From: Chondrus crispus | Lineage: Eukaryota > Rhodophyta > Florideophyceae > Gigartinales > Gigartinaceae | Length of the DNA stretch: 64,000 nt | Assembly: GCF_000350225.1 (NCBI RefSeq) | Contig: NW_005179233.1 | Location: forward strand, 15,135-79,134 | Direction of reading: 5' to 3' | Shown here: positions 39,797 to 49,243 of the stretch, piece after piece | Layout of the letters: the number at the start of each line of letters is the position of its first letter | Numbering within the stretch: the stretch's first letter is position 1 | The notes under the pieces: model-generated | The model's database searches: none | What the model saw: the letters and a program-made list of their open reading frames with translations, nothing else | Told to the model about the DNA's origin: nothing | Position numbers and translations under genes: made by a program

Positions 39797-40924
39797 ATGG
39801 AACCTCCTCCCAGCACATTTGTCGTTCCTCGTCTAGAACAACAACAGACTTCTCGCCGTTTATCTGATTACTCCCTGAGCGCTCTCCCGACAGCGGCTAC
39901 TGTACTCCCCCCGACCTCACCTCGCGAGCATGATATCGAAGCGCCTCTACCCCCGGTTTTATCAAACATAGTGCGTGGTCCTACTGGCTCCTCCATTACA
40001 GCACCACATGTCCGTCACAACAACGCGAGAGTTGCTACTCCTCCCGGTCTTTCTCGCTTTGATCCATCCCCGAATGTACTGCCGTCGGCTCCTCGCCACA
40101 CTACTAGACCAAGACGTCCTAGTACCGCCACGCAAGCTTCCGCAGAAAGGAGAGGCAGACGTGCTGCCTCAGTTGGAGGAAGGGGATCTGGGTTTAGTCT
40201 ACAGGAGGTAGAAAGTCTACTGGAGATATTGGAAGAGTTTTTACCGCTATGCCAAGACGAATGGGACCATGTCGCGTCACTACATAGCAGTAGATATCCG
40301 CGTGAGCGCCGCACAATGGACTCTCTGAAACGTAACTTTTCTTCTCTCCACCGAAAACGCATCCCAACAGGCGACCCTATGATACTTAATGATGTGAAAT
40401 GGGCAAAGAAAATCAGGGGTAAAATGACAGAAAGAGCGGACCTTGGCTCCGGGGGCGACGCAAACGAGCTGCCACATTTGTTTCCGGACGAGGAAGACGA
40501 CGCTGAGATCGAGGAGGACGAAGCAAGAAATGATGAGGCCATGCGTAATAGTAGCAATGACTTTCCAGAACCTGCCGTTCCTGTCTCAGGCACAGCGACT
40601 GTTCGAGCACTCGTACATCGCCGTCCACGCCAAGGGCAGCAAGAGGAAGATCTTTTAGCAATTCTGAAGCTATCGATGCTCCAAGACCGAGAGCGAAGGG
40701 AAGAAGAACGGCATAGGAGGGAGGCTGAATGTGCCGAGGGACGAGCTCGCAGGGAAGAAGAGAGGGCTAGGCGAGAAGAGGATCGTGCAGAGGAAAGGGC
40801 ACGTCGGCAGGAGGATCGTAAAAGCAACGAGTCATTTATGAAAATGATGCTGATTCTAATGGCCAAAGAGTCTCGGAAACGCGGGAGGCCGGGGGGTGCA
40901 CTTTCTGATGATGACGACGTTTAG
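39797..40924 (+). CDS. Myb/SANT-like DNA-binding protein of Harbinger-like element H2
   Basis: 375 residues from ATG 39797 (an in-frame ATG 18 bp upstream is less likely by comparison with H1). The trihelix/Myb-like region reads FSLQEVESLLEILEEFLPLC, QDEWDHVASLHSSRYPRERR and MDSLKRNFSSLHRKRIPTGD, then KMTERADLGSGG. An acidic stretch (EEDDAEIEEDEARNDE) precedes a charged coiled coil (EERARREEDRAEERARRQED) and a hydrophobic end (KMMLILMAKES). Same design as the H1 protein; similarity is strongest in the Myb-like block and the shape of the C-terminus. Inferred role: partner that recruits the transposase to the element ends. Confidence 0.9.
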   Translation: MEPPPSTFVVPRLEQQQTSRRLSDYSLSALPTAATVLPPTSPREHDIEAPLPPVLSNIVRGPTGSSITAPHVRHNNARVATPPGLSRFDPSPNVLPSAPRHTTRPRRPSTATQASAERRGRRAASVGGRGSGFSLQEVESLLEILEEFLPLCQDEWDHVASLHSSRYPRERRTMDSLKRNFSSLHRKRIPTGDPMILNDVKWAKKIRGKMTERADLGSGGDANELPHLFPDEEDDAEIEEDEARNDEAMRNSSNDFPEPAVPVSGTATVRALVHRRPRQGQQEEDLLAILKLSMLQDRERREEERHRREAECAEGRARREEERARREEDRAEERARRQEDRKSNESFMKMMLILMAKESRKRGRPGGALSDDDDV

Positions 40925-40952
40925 TCTCGTGTGGAATATACGTAACTCTTTG

Positions 40953-42125
40953 TTAACTGTTTTCCTGTAGATCTAACATAAACTCGTTAGCTTCAACACT
41001 GAGATGAGGCATATATGTTCCCAATATCTGGTTAATACCTACAAGCCGTGTACGCAAGTTAAAAAGTAACACAAGAGTGTGTAAAATTTCTTTCCGTTCT
41101 CCCCTTTCTTCATAGACCAGTCTGTCTTTGATACGTGGGAAAGAGCCTTGAAAGGCTCGCATACCCCACTCAGAAGCTTGATGGGCGGAAGTAGCTTGTC
41201 TTATGAAAAGCACGTCGTCAAAGTCGTGTGACACGGGAATGTCTTGCGATGACTTTATCAAGAACGGGTATAATCCCTTGCAAAATGCAGAATCGACAAC
41301 ACGCCGCCCTCCACTGCGATCGAACACACTCTCGAGTTTACCGTACACATTTCCCCATTCAGCAATAGTAGAGTCGTGCATTGAGCCAGGGGCGTTTAAA
41401 GCACAAGCTATTATGACGCCCGTGGGCGCAAACACGAGAACGTTTCCGACGTAATGGTCGTGTGTCCCGCCATTATAGAACATGTTTTGTATGATAGCAT
41501 CTCCGGACTGTTCCAAGTATATAATTAAGCCATCGGCAACCGCATAGACATCTGTCAGCATGGAGTGTTTAGAAGCGAATGACGCTTGGAATTCTGCAAT
41601 TTCTCTGTCGCAAGGCAACCTTACAGCTGCGTTAATGTTTTGCGCAAGTGCTTGCAAAATCAACCGGCGTCCATAACGAATAAACAGGGAACAAACCGAC
41701 GTGGTCACCCCGAACAGCATACACAATACCATTTCCGAACCTCGTGTCCTGTACCATGTTAAAGTTAAAGCCAGACACTGGCAGGCGTCCATTAAACGCG
41801 GCCTTCTACGTCGTCGCGGTCTATCAGGTATGCGTCTAATAAAACCATCCGCACTGTACGGCGAGTACACATCACATAAAGGCTTAAAAAGAGTCAACAG
41901 GTAACGGAAGGAATGATAATCGAAACCGGTGAGAATAATGAGCGATTGGTCGCAACCAGAGCCGCAAAGTATGGCAAACGGTGCCATTCTGGGATACTGT
42001 AGAGCTTGTCTCGTGATCCGCCGATCGCGGCGACGGCGAGCTTGGATCGATATTTGTTGACGAAAAGTTGCCACAGCAAGCCGACGTCGTCTTGAGATAA
42101 GGAGGAGGAGAATATGAATGGTCAT
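40953..42125 (-). CDS. Harbinger-like DDE transposase of H2, intact
   Basis: 390 residues from ATG 42125; the frame extends to 42191, but the H1 copy aligns from the shorter start. The N-terminus is a hydrophobic plus Arg-rich stretch (LISRRRRLAVATFRQQ, QARRRRDRRITRQAL). The catalytic core includes VADGLIIYLEQSGDAIIQN, HDHYVGNVLVFAPTG, NAPGSMHDSTIAEW, VVDSAFCKGLYPFLIKS and SEWGMRAFQGSFPRIKDR, which give the D-D-E arrangement of the DDE_Tnp_4/Harbinger superfamily. It ends LMGINQ-like (RLVGINQILGTYMPHLSVEA). No stop or frameshift is visible, unlike H1, so this copy may still be active. Its stop lies 28 bp from that of the partner gene. Confidence 0.9.
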   Translation of the reverse strand: MTIHILLLLISRRRRLAVATFRQQISIQARRRRDRRITRQALQYPRMAPFAILCGSGCDQSLIILTGFDYHSFRYLLTLFKPLCDVYSPYSADGFIRRIPDRPRRRRRPRLMDACQCLALTLTWYRTRGSEMVLCMLFGVTTSVCSLFIRYGRRLILQALAQNINAAVRLPCDREIAEFQASFASKHSMLTDVYAVADGLIIYLEQSGDAIIQNMFYNGGTHDHYVGNVLVFAPTGVIIACALNAPGSMHDSTIAEWGNVYGKLESVFDRSGGRRVVDSAFCKGLYPFLIKSSQDIPVSHDFDDVLFIRQATSAHQASEWGMRAFQGSFPRIKDRLVYEERGERKEILHTLVLLFNLRTRLVGINQILGTYMPHLSVEANEFMLDLQENS

Positions 42126-42594
42126 CCTGATCGATGGAAAAGGCTTTCGTTGTCGACGTGATCTCGGGACCTGTCTGCAGCCAGCAGCCAAGAGTTGTTT
42201 GCAGACATGTGTCGACTTCGAATCATTGCAATAATTCCCTTAGTTTTGCGCTATTTGGGCAGCGAGAATTTGTGCACGCAATAATCAAATGTTATTTCCG
42301 CGGTCACTCTCATTTTGTGCATGCACATAATAATAATAATAATAACATCTTTTTGCGTTTTCTGGTTTGACCCAGTAAATTTGGATTGTACGCGCGCACA
42401 TTTTGACATTTGTGCGATTCACATTTAACCTAGCATGGGGTCGCCCGTCCGAGAAAACGGCGCGTTGTGTGTGCACAACGCGCCGTTTGTGTGTCACAAA
42501 ATCCCGATTTGGTCAACACAATTTGCGATTTTAGAATTTCAGGAGTCGCCCATTTACCTACTTAAACGCATTAACATACCGCACACCAGTCACT

Positions 42595-43189
42595 GGGCGA
42601 CTCCGAAAAACATAAAAACACATTTTGTGTATGCGCAAATCCGCCGATTTTGATTGAGTCGGAGGTGTTTGTGCATACACAAACCGCCGATTTGCTCTTC
42701 GTTCCCCTCCCGATGTAATTGTTTGTGCACAGACACAAACGCACATCCGCACCCACCTATACCACCCTATATCATACCATGTGCTCAAATATTTCTCTGC
42801 GATCTGTCCGATCAACCCATCCCACCCCTCGGCAACCTCATTCCTATTTCGATCTGGCCTCCCTCCACACTTTCCCTCCGTCGTATCAGCCGCTGTCCAA
42901 CCCCGCAGCCCAACGTCTACATGGCTCATGTTGCCGACTCCGACGAGGAGCCGGCACCCGATATTTGTCCCCAAGCCGGCGGCTCCTTCGTCAGTATCAT
43001 AGGATAGGGCGTGAAGGGGGTACCGCAATCCGTCCGCCGGCGTGCTGACACCTCACTGAGGGTGAATTGGCATTAAATGTGTCTTACACAAATTTTTGTT
43101 CACATGCATTTCCGTGCCAAGGCACAAAATACGACACACATACACAAGGAAATTTGTGCGTACACAATTTATGTTTTTCGGAGTCGCCC
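42595..43189. mobile_element. Harbinger-type MITE with H2-like ends, TSD ACT
   Basis: 595 bp with about 22-bp perfect terminal inverted repeats beginning GGGCGACTCCGAAAAACATA and longer imperfect pairing. ACT flanks both ends (42592-42594 and 43190-43192). The first ten bases equal the right end of H2, 43 bp away, so H2 could mobilise it. Frames inside (for example 42654-43007) look random. Confidence 0.88.
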
Positions 43190-43191
43190 AC

Positions 43192-46100
43192 TCATTCGAC
43201 TGCCGACAACTGATTCTTAATCAACTTAGCATAAACCTCGCCCTTCTCTAACAACTCTTCATGTGTCCCACGTTCCACAATCTTTCCCCTCTTCACCACT
43301 GCAATCACGTCAGCGTCCTGGATCGTCGATAACCGATGCGCGATCGCAATAGTCGTCCTGCCCTTCCCGGCCTCCTCCAGCGCTTGCTGCACAGCCCGCT
43401 CGGACACTGCGTCCAGCGCGCTCGTCGCCTCGTCCAGCAGCAAGATCTTCGGCTCCCGCACTAAACTACGCGCAATCGCCACACGCTGTCGCTGCCCACC
43501 GGACAGCTTGCTCCCGCGGACCCCAACCATCGTGTCGTATCCTTGTGACAGCTCCGTGATAAAGTCATGTGCGTTGGCTACTTTGGCTGCTGCTTCAATC
43601 ATAGAGTCCGTTACAGGCGTTCCGTCCGTGTGGCTTAGACCGTATGCGATATTGTCACGCACAGTCCGGTTGAACAGGTCCGGCTCCTGGGACACGATCC
43701 CCATTTGCTGCCGTAGGCCCTTGACTTCGTACTCCTTGATGTCCACCTCATCAATCAGGAGTGTCCCGTTTCGCGCATCGTACATCCGTTCGATCAGTGA
43801 TACGATAGTCGACTTTCCGCACCCGCTTTCGCCAACCAGTGCCAAAGTTTGCCCGTCTTCCACCTCCAGCGACAATCCTCGTAGCACAGGCACGTCCGTT
43901 CGACTCGGATACTCGAATTCGAGTTTATCAGCCGCCACTCTTCCCACGATCTCACGGCTGTTCCCTTCTTCGCTTGTTGGGTCGATCTCGGACTTTCTGT
44001 CTAACAAACGAAAAATGTTTGTTGCCGCGACCTTGGACTTCCCGTAGTCTGGCATAAACATCGCAGCCTGGCCCAAGGCCGAGCCCGCAAATAAAAGTCC
44101 ACTCACCGCCTTCATCAACCCGACGAATTCACAGTTTCCATTCTGTACGAAAATGGACCCTACCCAAAAGGATATCGCCCATAGAGCTTGAGACAGAAAC
44201 TCTGCAACACCAAACGCGACTCCAGACGAAAGCGCCGTCCTTTGTCCAGTTCGAAGTGGCCCCTTCAGCTCGTCATTGTACCTGTCGATGAACACGTCTT
44301 GAGCGCCAATCGCGGTAACGGTGTCATAGTTATCAACTGCCTCCGACGCCACAGCCCCAGCTTGGGCAAACTTCTTGTTGGAATCGGCGTCAAACCCAGA
44401 GATCATCTTCACGTTTGCAGCCTCAGAGATTGCCATGAACGGGAAAACAACCGTTACAACCAGCGCAACTCGCCAGCAGGATAAAAACGCGACGAGAAAC
44501 CCAGTCAACAGAGTCCCGCACACCACGGCCGTTGCGCCCAACGTATCACCAGTGATCCCTTTAACGAGAGTGGCTTCCGTTGCCAGGCGGCTCGTCAGTT
44601 GACCGACTGAATTCTCCTTCTTGTCGAAAAAGCCCATGTCTTGCTTTAACAGCGATCTAAACGCCAACCCACGAAGCTTGCGCGTAAGACGCTCACCAGA
44701 GATGCCTAACATTGCCAGCTGCGTGAAATATCCAATAAATGCAATTCCTCCGAGGAGAACGAAGAGGAGAGACCATTTTCGGACTTCTGCTTCATTATCT
44801 TTTGCAGATAGGACATCGATAACCTACAAGGAATAAAAAAAAAAAACAAGTTAAACAGAAGAGAGAAAAGGTCAGGTATGTTTTCGTGAACAATAATGAA
44901 GACCATGAGAGAATAAATAAAGCACGAACGAACACTTGCAAAGGTAATGGCCAAAGCTGGAAAGGATGCTCCAGCCAGAGCACCACCAATCATGCCCAAG
45001 ATTATAAACGGTAGCTCCTTGATATTCATAGCGAACGCTCGTTTCAGAACACCCTTGTCGGTTGCAGACAACTCTTCTTCTTCGGCCGCCGCGTGAAGAT
45101 GAGCAGTCTTGGAAATAGACTCAGTCTGCGCCTTTGTGGCACCTGTGCCTTCCCCGATCTCAGCTGCTTCTGAAGATAGACCTCTATTCTTCGCCTCGAC
45201 ATTTTGGTACTCGACAAGACGCCTGTATGCACCACCTTCGACACGAATGAGCTCGTCATGGGTGCCGCTTTCTGCGACCAATCCTTCATCGATAACGGAA
45301 ATCCTGTCGGCGTTCTTCACAGTGCTCAGACGATGAGCGATGGTAATCGTCGTTCGACCCTCAGACGCAGCTTCCAGGGCATCTTGCACAATGCGTTCAG
45401 ACCGAGCATCTAGTGCGCTTGTAGATTCGTCAAGCAGCAGAATTTTGGGGTTCCGCACAAGGGCCCGAGCAATGCAAATTCTCTGCTTCTGCCCGCCACT
45501 CAACAAAGCACCACGTTCTCCAAGCAGCGTATCGTACCGCTCCGGTAGTTTCATAATAAAATCATGCGCGTTTGCCATCTTGGCGGCCTTCACAATTGCT
45601 TCCTCGGTGACCGTCGATCTCTTGAGCACTGTCCTGCCAGACTTGTCCGCATCCACAACTTCCATGGCAGCGCCAAGAGCAATATTCTCACGAATGGAAA
45701 GCATGAAGAGAGTAGGCATTTGGCCAACGTATCCGATCTGACTGCGAAGCCAGCGGACGTTCAAGTCGCGCAAGTCAACCCCATCCAAGAAAATTTGGCC
45801 TTCATTAACATCGTAGAATCGTTCGATGAGGCGCACGGTTGTGCTCTTTCCACAGCCACTGCTTCCGACGAGAGCCTGGCTCCTGCCAGCCTTGACCGTC
45901 AAGTCAAAGTCAGAAAGCACATTCGGTCGTGCACTGTTGTCCTCCATTTCGTCGTGGTTTCGTGTTGGGTAATTGAAATTGACCCCTCGAAACTCAATAT
46001 CACCTCTAACGTTCGGGAGGATTCGACCTTCATCTTCATTCAAAGGGTCGATCATGCTCTGGCGACGAATGACTTCATAGACACGTGGTGCAGCACCGCG

Positions 46101-47370
46101 AGCAATAGCAAACGCATTAAAAGCGGGAGCAGCTGTCATTAGCAATGATCAAATGGGGCAAGTACATAAAGCAAGAAGGTCAGCATCGGCGCAACGCATG
46201 TTAAGATCAGGAAACTAAGCAGAGGATTCCAATCGCTATTCTTGGAATACAAAAAAACAAGAGAGACAATTTGTTTGACATACCTTGTCCGATTGAAATA
46301 GTGGCAACGAAGACACTGAAAAAGGTGACGATGACATCACCGGCCTTCACAGATTCATTTCGGACTTGTCCTGCTCCGAATGAAAATGCAACTGCGAAGG
46401 TAGCAAATATAACGAAGTAGGTGAAGCCGAGGGCGGCACCGCTGAAAGCACTCTTCATAATTCCTGCTCGATACGCATGCTGCAAGTGAACTTCGTAGCG
46501 CTTGGCCTCCGTTTCTTGTCCATTGAACGCCGTAACAGTTCGGATAAGGTTGAGGACCTCATTTGCAATACCACCAGCAGCACCATAGGCGCCAAGACTC
46601 TCGCTCGTACTATCAGCGGCAAGCTTTCCAAATAAGGCACCACTGATAGCGAGCAACGGGGCAATGGCAAGGATAACCAACGTGAGCTTCCAACTATACA
46701 CGAAAGCGATGATGAAACCCGATACGAACATGGACATGAATTGAACAGCTGAGGAAAACTTATCGCCAATACCACCTTCAATGAGACTGACATCACTTGC
46801 GACGCGTGCAGTGAGCTCGCCGCCGTCGTTTTGGTCATACCAAGCATAATCCTGTCTCATGAGTGAGTCGAAAAATAGACGTCGAAGTCGATTCCCAACG
46901 CGCTGGGCGAAGACGAGCTGAAACCTTACTTGAATGAGGCTGACTACGAAGGCGACAGCTCCCAGAATGAGAAACCACTTGGCCTTGCTACCAATTGCGC
47001 TCGTGAGAGTGTTGAGCTCTTCGGCACTTATAGTGTTTTCATCGAAAACGTCGATGACACTGCCAAATATGATTGTGAAGAGAGGGAGAATGGTTCCATG
47101 AGCGGCAGCAGCAACGCAGGCGATGACCATGAGCCAGCGCTCGTTGGGGGTGGAATACGCGAAGAGCTGGCGAGCGGGTACGGGGGGTAGAGAATTGTCT
47201 CGGTCTTTCTCATTGTCCGAGGCTTCGGGCTTGATCATGGCCTTGATACGAGATGTGATGGACCTGTTGCCACTGTCTGTCGTTGGAAGGGGTTCATTGG
47301 AGTTGATATTATCGTCTGTGGCGACGGCGGCTTTCCCGTCAAGGGGTGAGGACGCCATTGAGGACGCCAT
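43192..47370 (-). CDS. Full-length ABCB (MDR/P-glycoprotein type) transporter, three exons
   Basis: Exons 47370-46284, 46132-44934 and 44823-43192 join to 3918 bases, i.e. 1305 residues, with frame preserved. Intron 1 (151 bp) has GTATGT...ACAG; intron 2 (110 bp) has GTTCGT...TGTAG, the donor being the least certain point. Order: N-terminal cytosolic tail, TMD1, NBD1, TMD2, NBD2. Walker A motifs GSSGCGKST (about residue 450) and GESGCGKST (about 1088). Signature motifs LSGGQKQR (about 573) and LSGGQRQR (about 1199), each followed by LLLDE.TSALD. The exon-1/2 join gives GQAAPAFNAFAIARGAA, as expected in the family. ABCB full transporters export hydrophobic compounds, peptides or hormones across the plasma or organelle membrane; the substrate here is unknown. 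A MITE target duplication overlaps the first base of the stop-codon triplet on the plus strand. Confidence 0.93.
44824..44933 (-). other. Intron 2 of the ABCB gene
   Basis: 110 bp, phase 0. Donor GTTCGT after ITFAS, acceptor CCTTGTAG before VIDVLSAK; a pyrimidine/T-run lies near the acceptor. Confidence 0.65.
46133..46283 (-). other. Intron 1 of the ABCB gene
   Basis: 151 bp, phase 1. Donor GTATGT after SIGQ, acceptor TGACAG; a TGCTAATGAC branch-like sequence lies just before the acceptor. Confidence 0.8.
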
Positions 47371-49243
47371 TGAGGACGCACGGGATGGTGTGGTGTTAGC
47401 TGAATGCGAGGGGTGCAGTAGAAAGGATGGATGGCTATCCGCCGGGCAATATAAAGCGGACCCGGGCTCAATGCGAGGAGCAGTGCAGGGTAGTAGTGGT
47501 GGTCAACTGGCGATTCGGTATCTCTTGTCTATATAAACATGCGAGCAGTGTCCAATTGGGTTTGATGCCTTCCTTCTCAGAGAAGCAGAAGCGCCAACGC
47601 ACAGAGATTTGTATACAGTTCGGTACAATGGGGCCCGTACTGTGGTCCCAAATGAACGATTCTATTCTATCGTCCGCCCTCTACTTGACGAGGTGGTGAC
47701 AGCGTCGCAAGCGGCGGCATGCAGGTTGCTGCTTGTAAGGGCAAACAGTTTCCCAGCCCGCTACGGGCGCGGAATCACAGCCAATCCCCTCCTAACGATG
47801 TATCACCCAATGTCTGAGTGCCATTCACAAAGGTTGCCCTCTTCGCAAGTGCTTTCGCCTCCCCCAGTTGTGAACACCCAATGGCAAAGTGCCATTCTGA
47901 AACGTGCAAGTTGGTTTTTTTATTACTGTACCCTTTGTTTATGGTATATCGAGCACTATTGTGAAGTACAGTACTCCGTACAGAAGCAAGAGCTGTGTAC
48001 CCTCCATTTGAGTCTACAACGCTAATTATGTTTTAATTTTCATAATGGTCATCATTTGCCACAGATCTTCTTCTTTCCTAGAACCGCTGTAGAGACGTAC
48101 TTCTCAAGGCGGAAAGATTGGCTTTTTTCTTCTACGGCCTTCTTTCATTTTTTAGCCTGCAGGCACATTTTCAAATAAGAAAGATTTTCAGTAAACGACA
48201 TAAGCTCTGCAAGTTGAAATGCGCAGAAATGCTTTGCTTGCATTGCTGTTTTTTTTTGTCACGGCGCTATTCAGAATTAATGCGAGGCCGACCGGAACGA
48301 ATGTAAAGCTTGCATCTGATCTGGACAAGAGTTTGGGCAAGCACTCAGGGCTGACGCTCTGCGTCGCACCATTTGCACACGTATGAACATCTTTTCGCAC
48401 AGTATCGCCAGCCGCACAAATACAAGATTTCGAGAATCTCACGAAAAAGGCGTCGCCTGATTCGTGATGCGACTGTGTACTGTAGTACCCCCCTGACAAC
48501 GCAGGACCCATGGACCTTTCTTAGTTCGGTAAGAAACATCCATGGGTGCAGAATCGAGGCAACTCGTCCTCTGCAGATGGTGCAACGTGGGGACGCAGGG
48601 ATATGTAGCCATGGAGTGGAATTGGTCTAGTTTTGTGATGCATTGCGTGCCCGTCCGTCCCGACTTTCTTTTATGGGGTTTCGCGTCCAATTTCGTCAAT
48701 AGATTGAGCTCTGAGGAGCAGTGCAGTATCAATCCGAATGCTGCTGATGTCAGCAGACCCTGTCTCACACTTTGCCGTTATCTCGCTACGCAAAGCAACG
48801 ACCTGAAGCGGCGCGGTGCCCTGTACACGTGTACTGCACAGAAGGTTACGATTTAGTATCAGGGCTCAGGGCTCGAAGCAGTGCGGGAGGAATTTGAACT
48901 GGTGGCTGCGGGAAAGATCCAAAACAGGAGTCGTATGGACATGAGCCGTTGGGAGCAAGTGGATTTCAACGCAGCCATGGCGTAATCGCAAGACGCATAA
49001 TTTCAAACTCAAAAAAACGTAAAATTTCCCCCGCCGACCTCTCCGTCCGCCGCCCGTTTCCGCTTCCAAAAGCCACGTGTCACCCCACCCCCGTTAGCGA
49101 ACCTAGTAAGCCGGCCCCGCGTCTCCCGCAGTCGCCCCACCGCCCGTACAACGGTTCTCCCCGCATCTGTAATCCGCCCCCACCGTCCCCGCTCTTTGCC
49201 AAATCCTCCCGGCCCCTTCGTCCTTCCTACACTTTTCCCCGTC
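47371..49243. other. Divergent intergenic region, no gene seen
   Basis: Lies between the starts of the ABCB gene (-) and the nucleoporin gene (+) and should hold both promoters. No domain-bearing frame was found; short frames overlap on both strands without start context. Confidence 0.4.

Larger units (their letters stand above)
39125..42551. mobile_element. PIF/Harbinger-like transposon H2, looks complete, TSD ATT
   Basis: 3427 bp. Left end GGGCGCCTCCGGAAATT; right complement GGGCGACTCCTGAAATT. ATT flanks both ends (39122-39124 and 42552-42554). Encodes an intact Myb-like protein (+) and an intact DDE transposase (-) in convergent arrangement. A second inverted box (GTGGGTCAAACC near 39522 and GGTTTGACCCA near 42362) lies inside the ends and may be a transposase-binding site. 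Confidence 0.92.

Noticed and set aside
42654-43007. 117-codon frame inside the 42.6-43.2 kb MITE
   Set aside because: Overlaps equally long frames in other phases and lies wholly between MITE ends; no domain.
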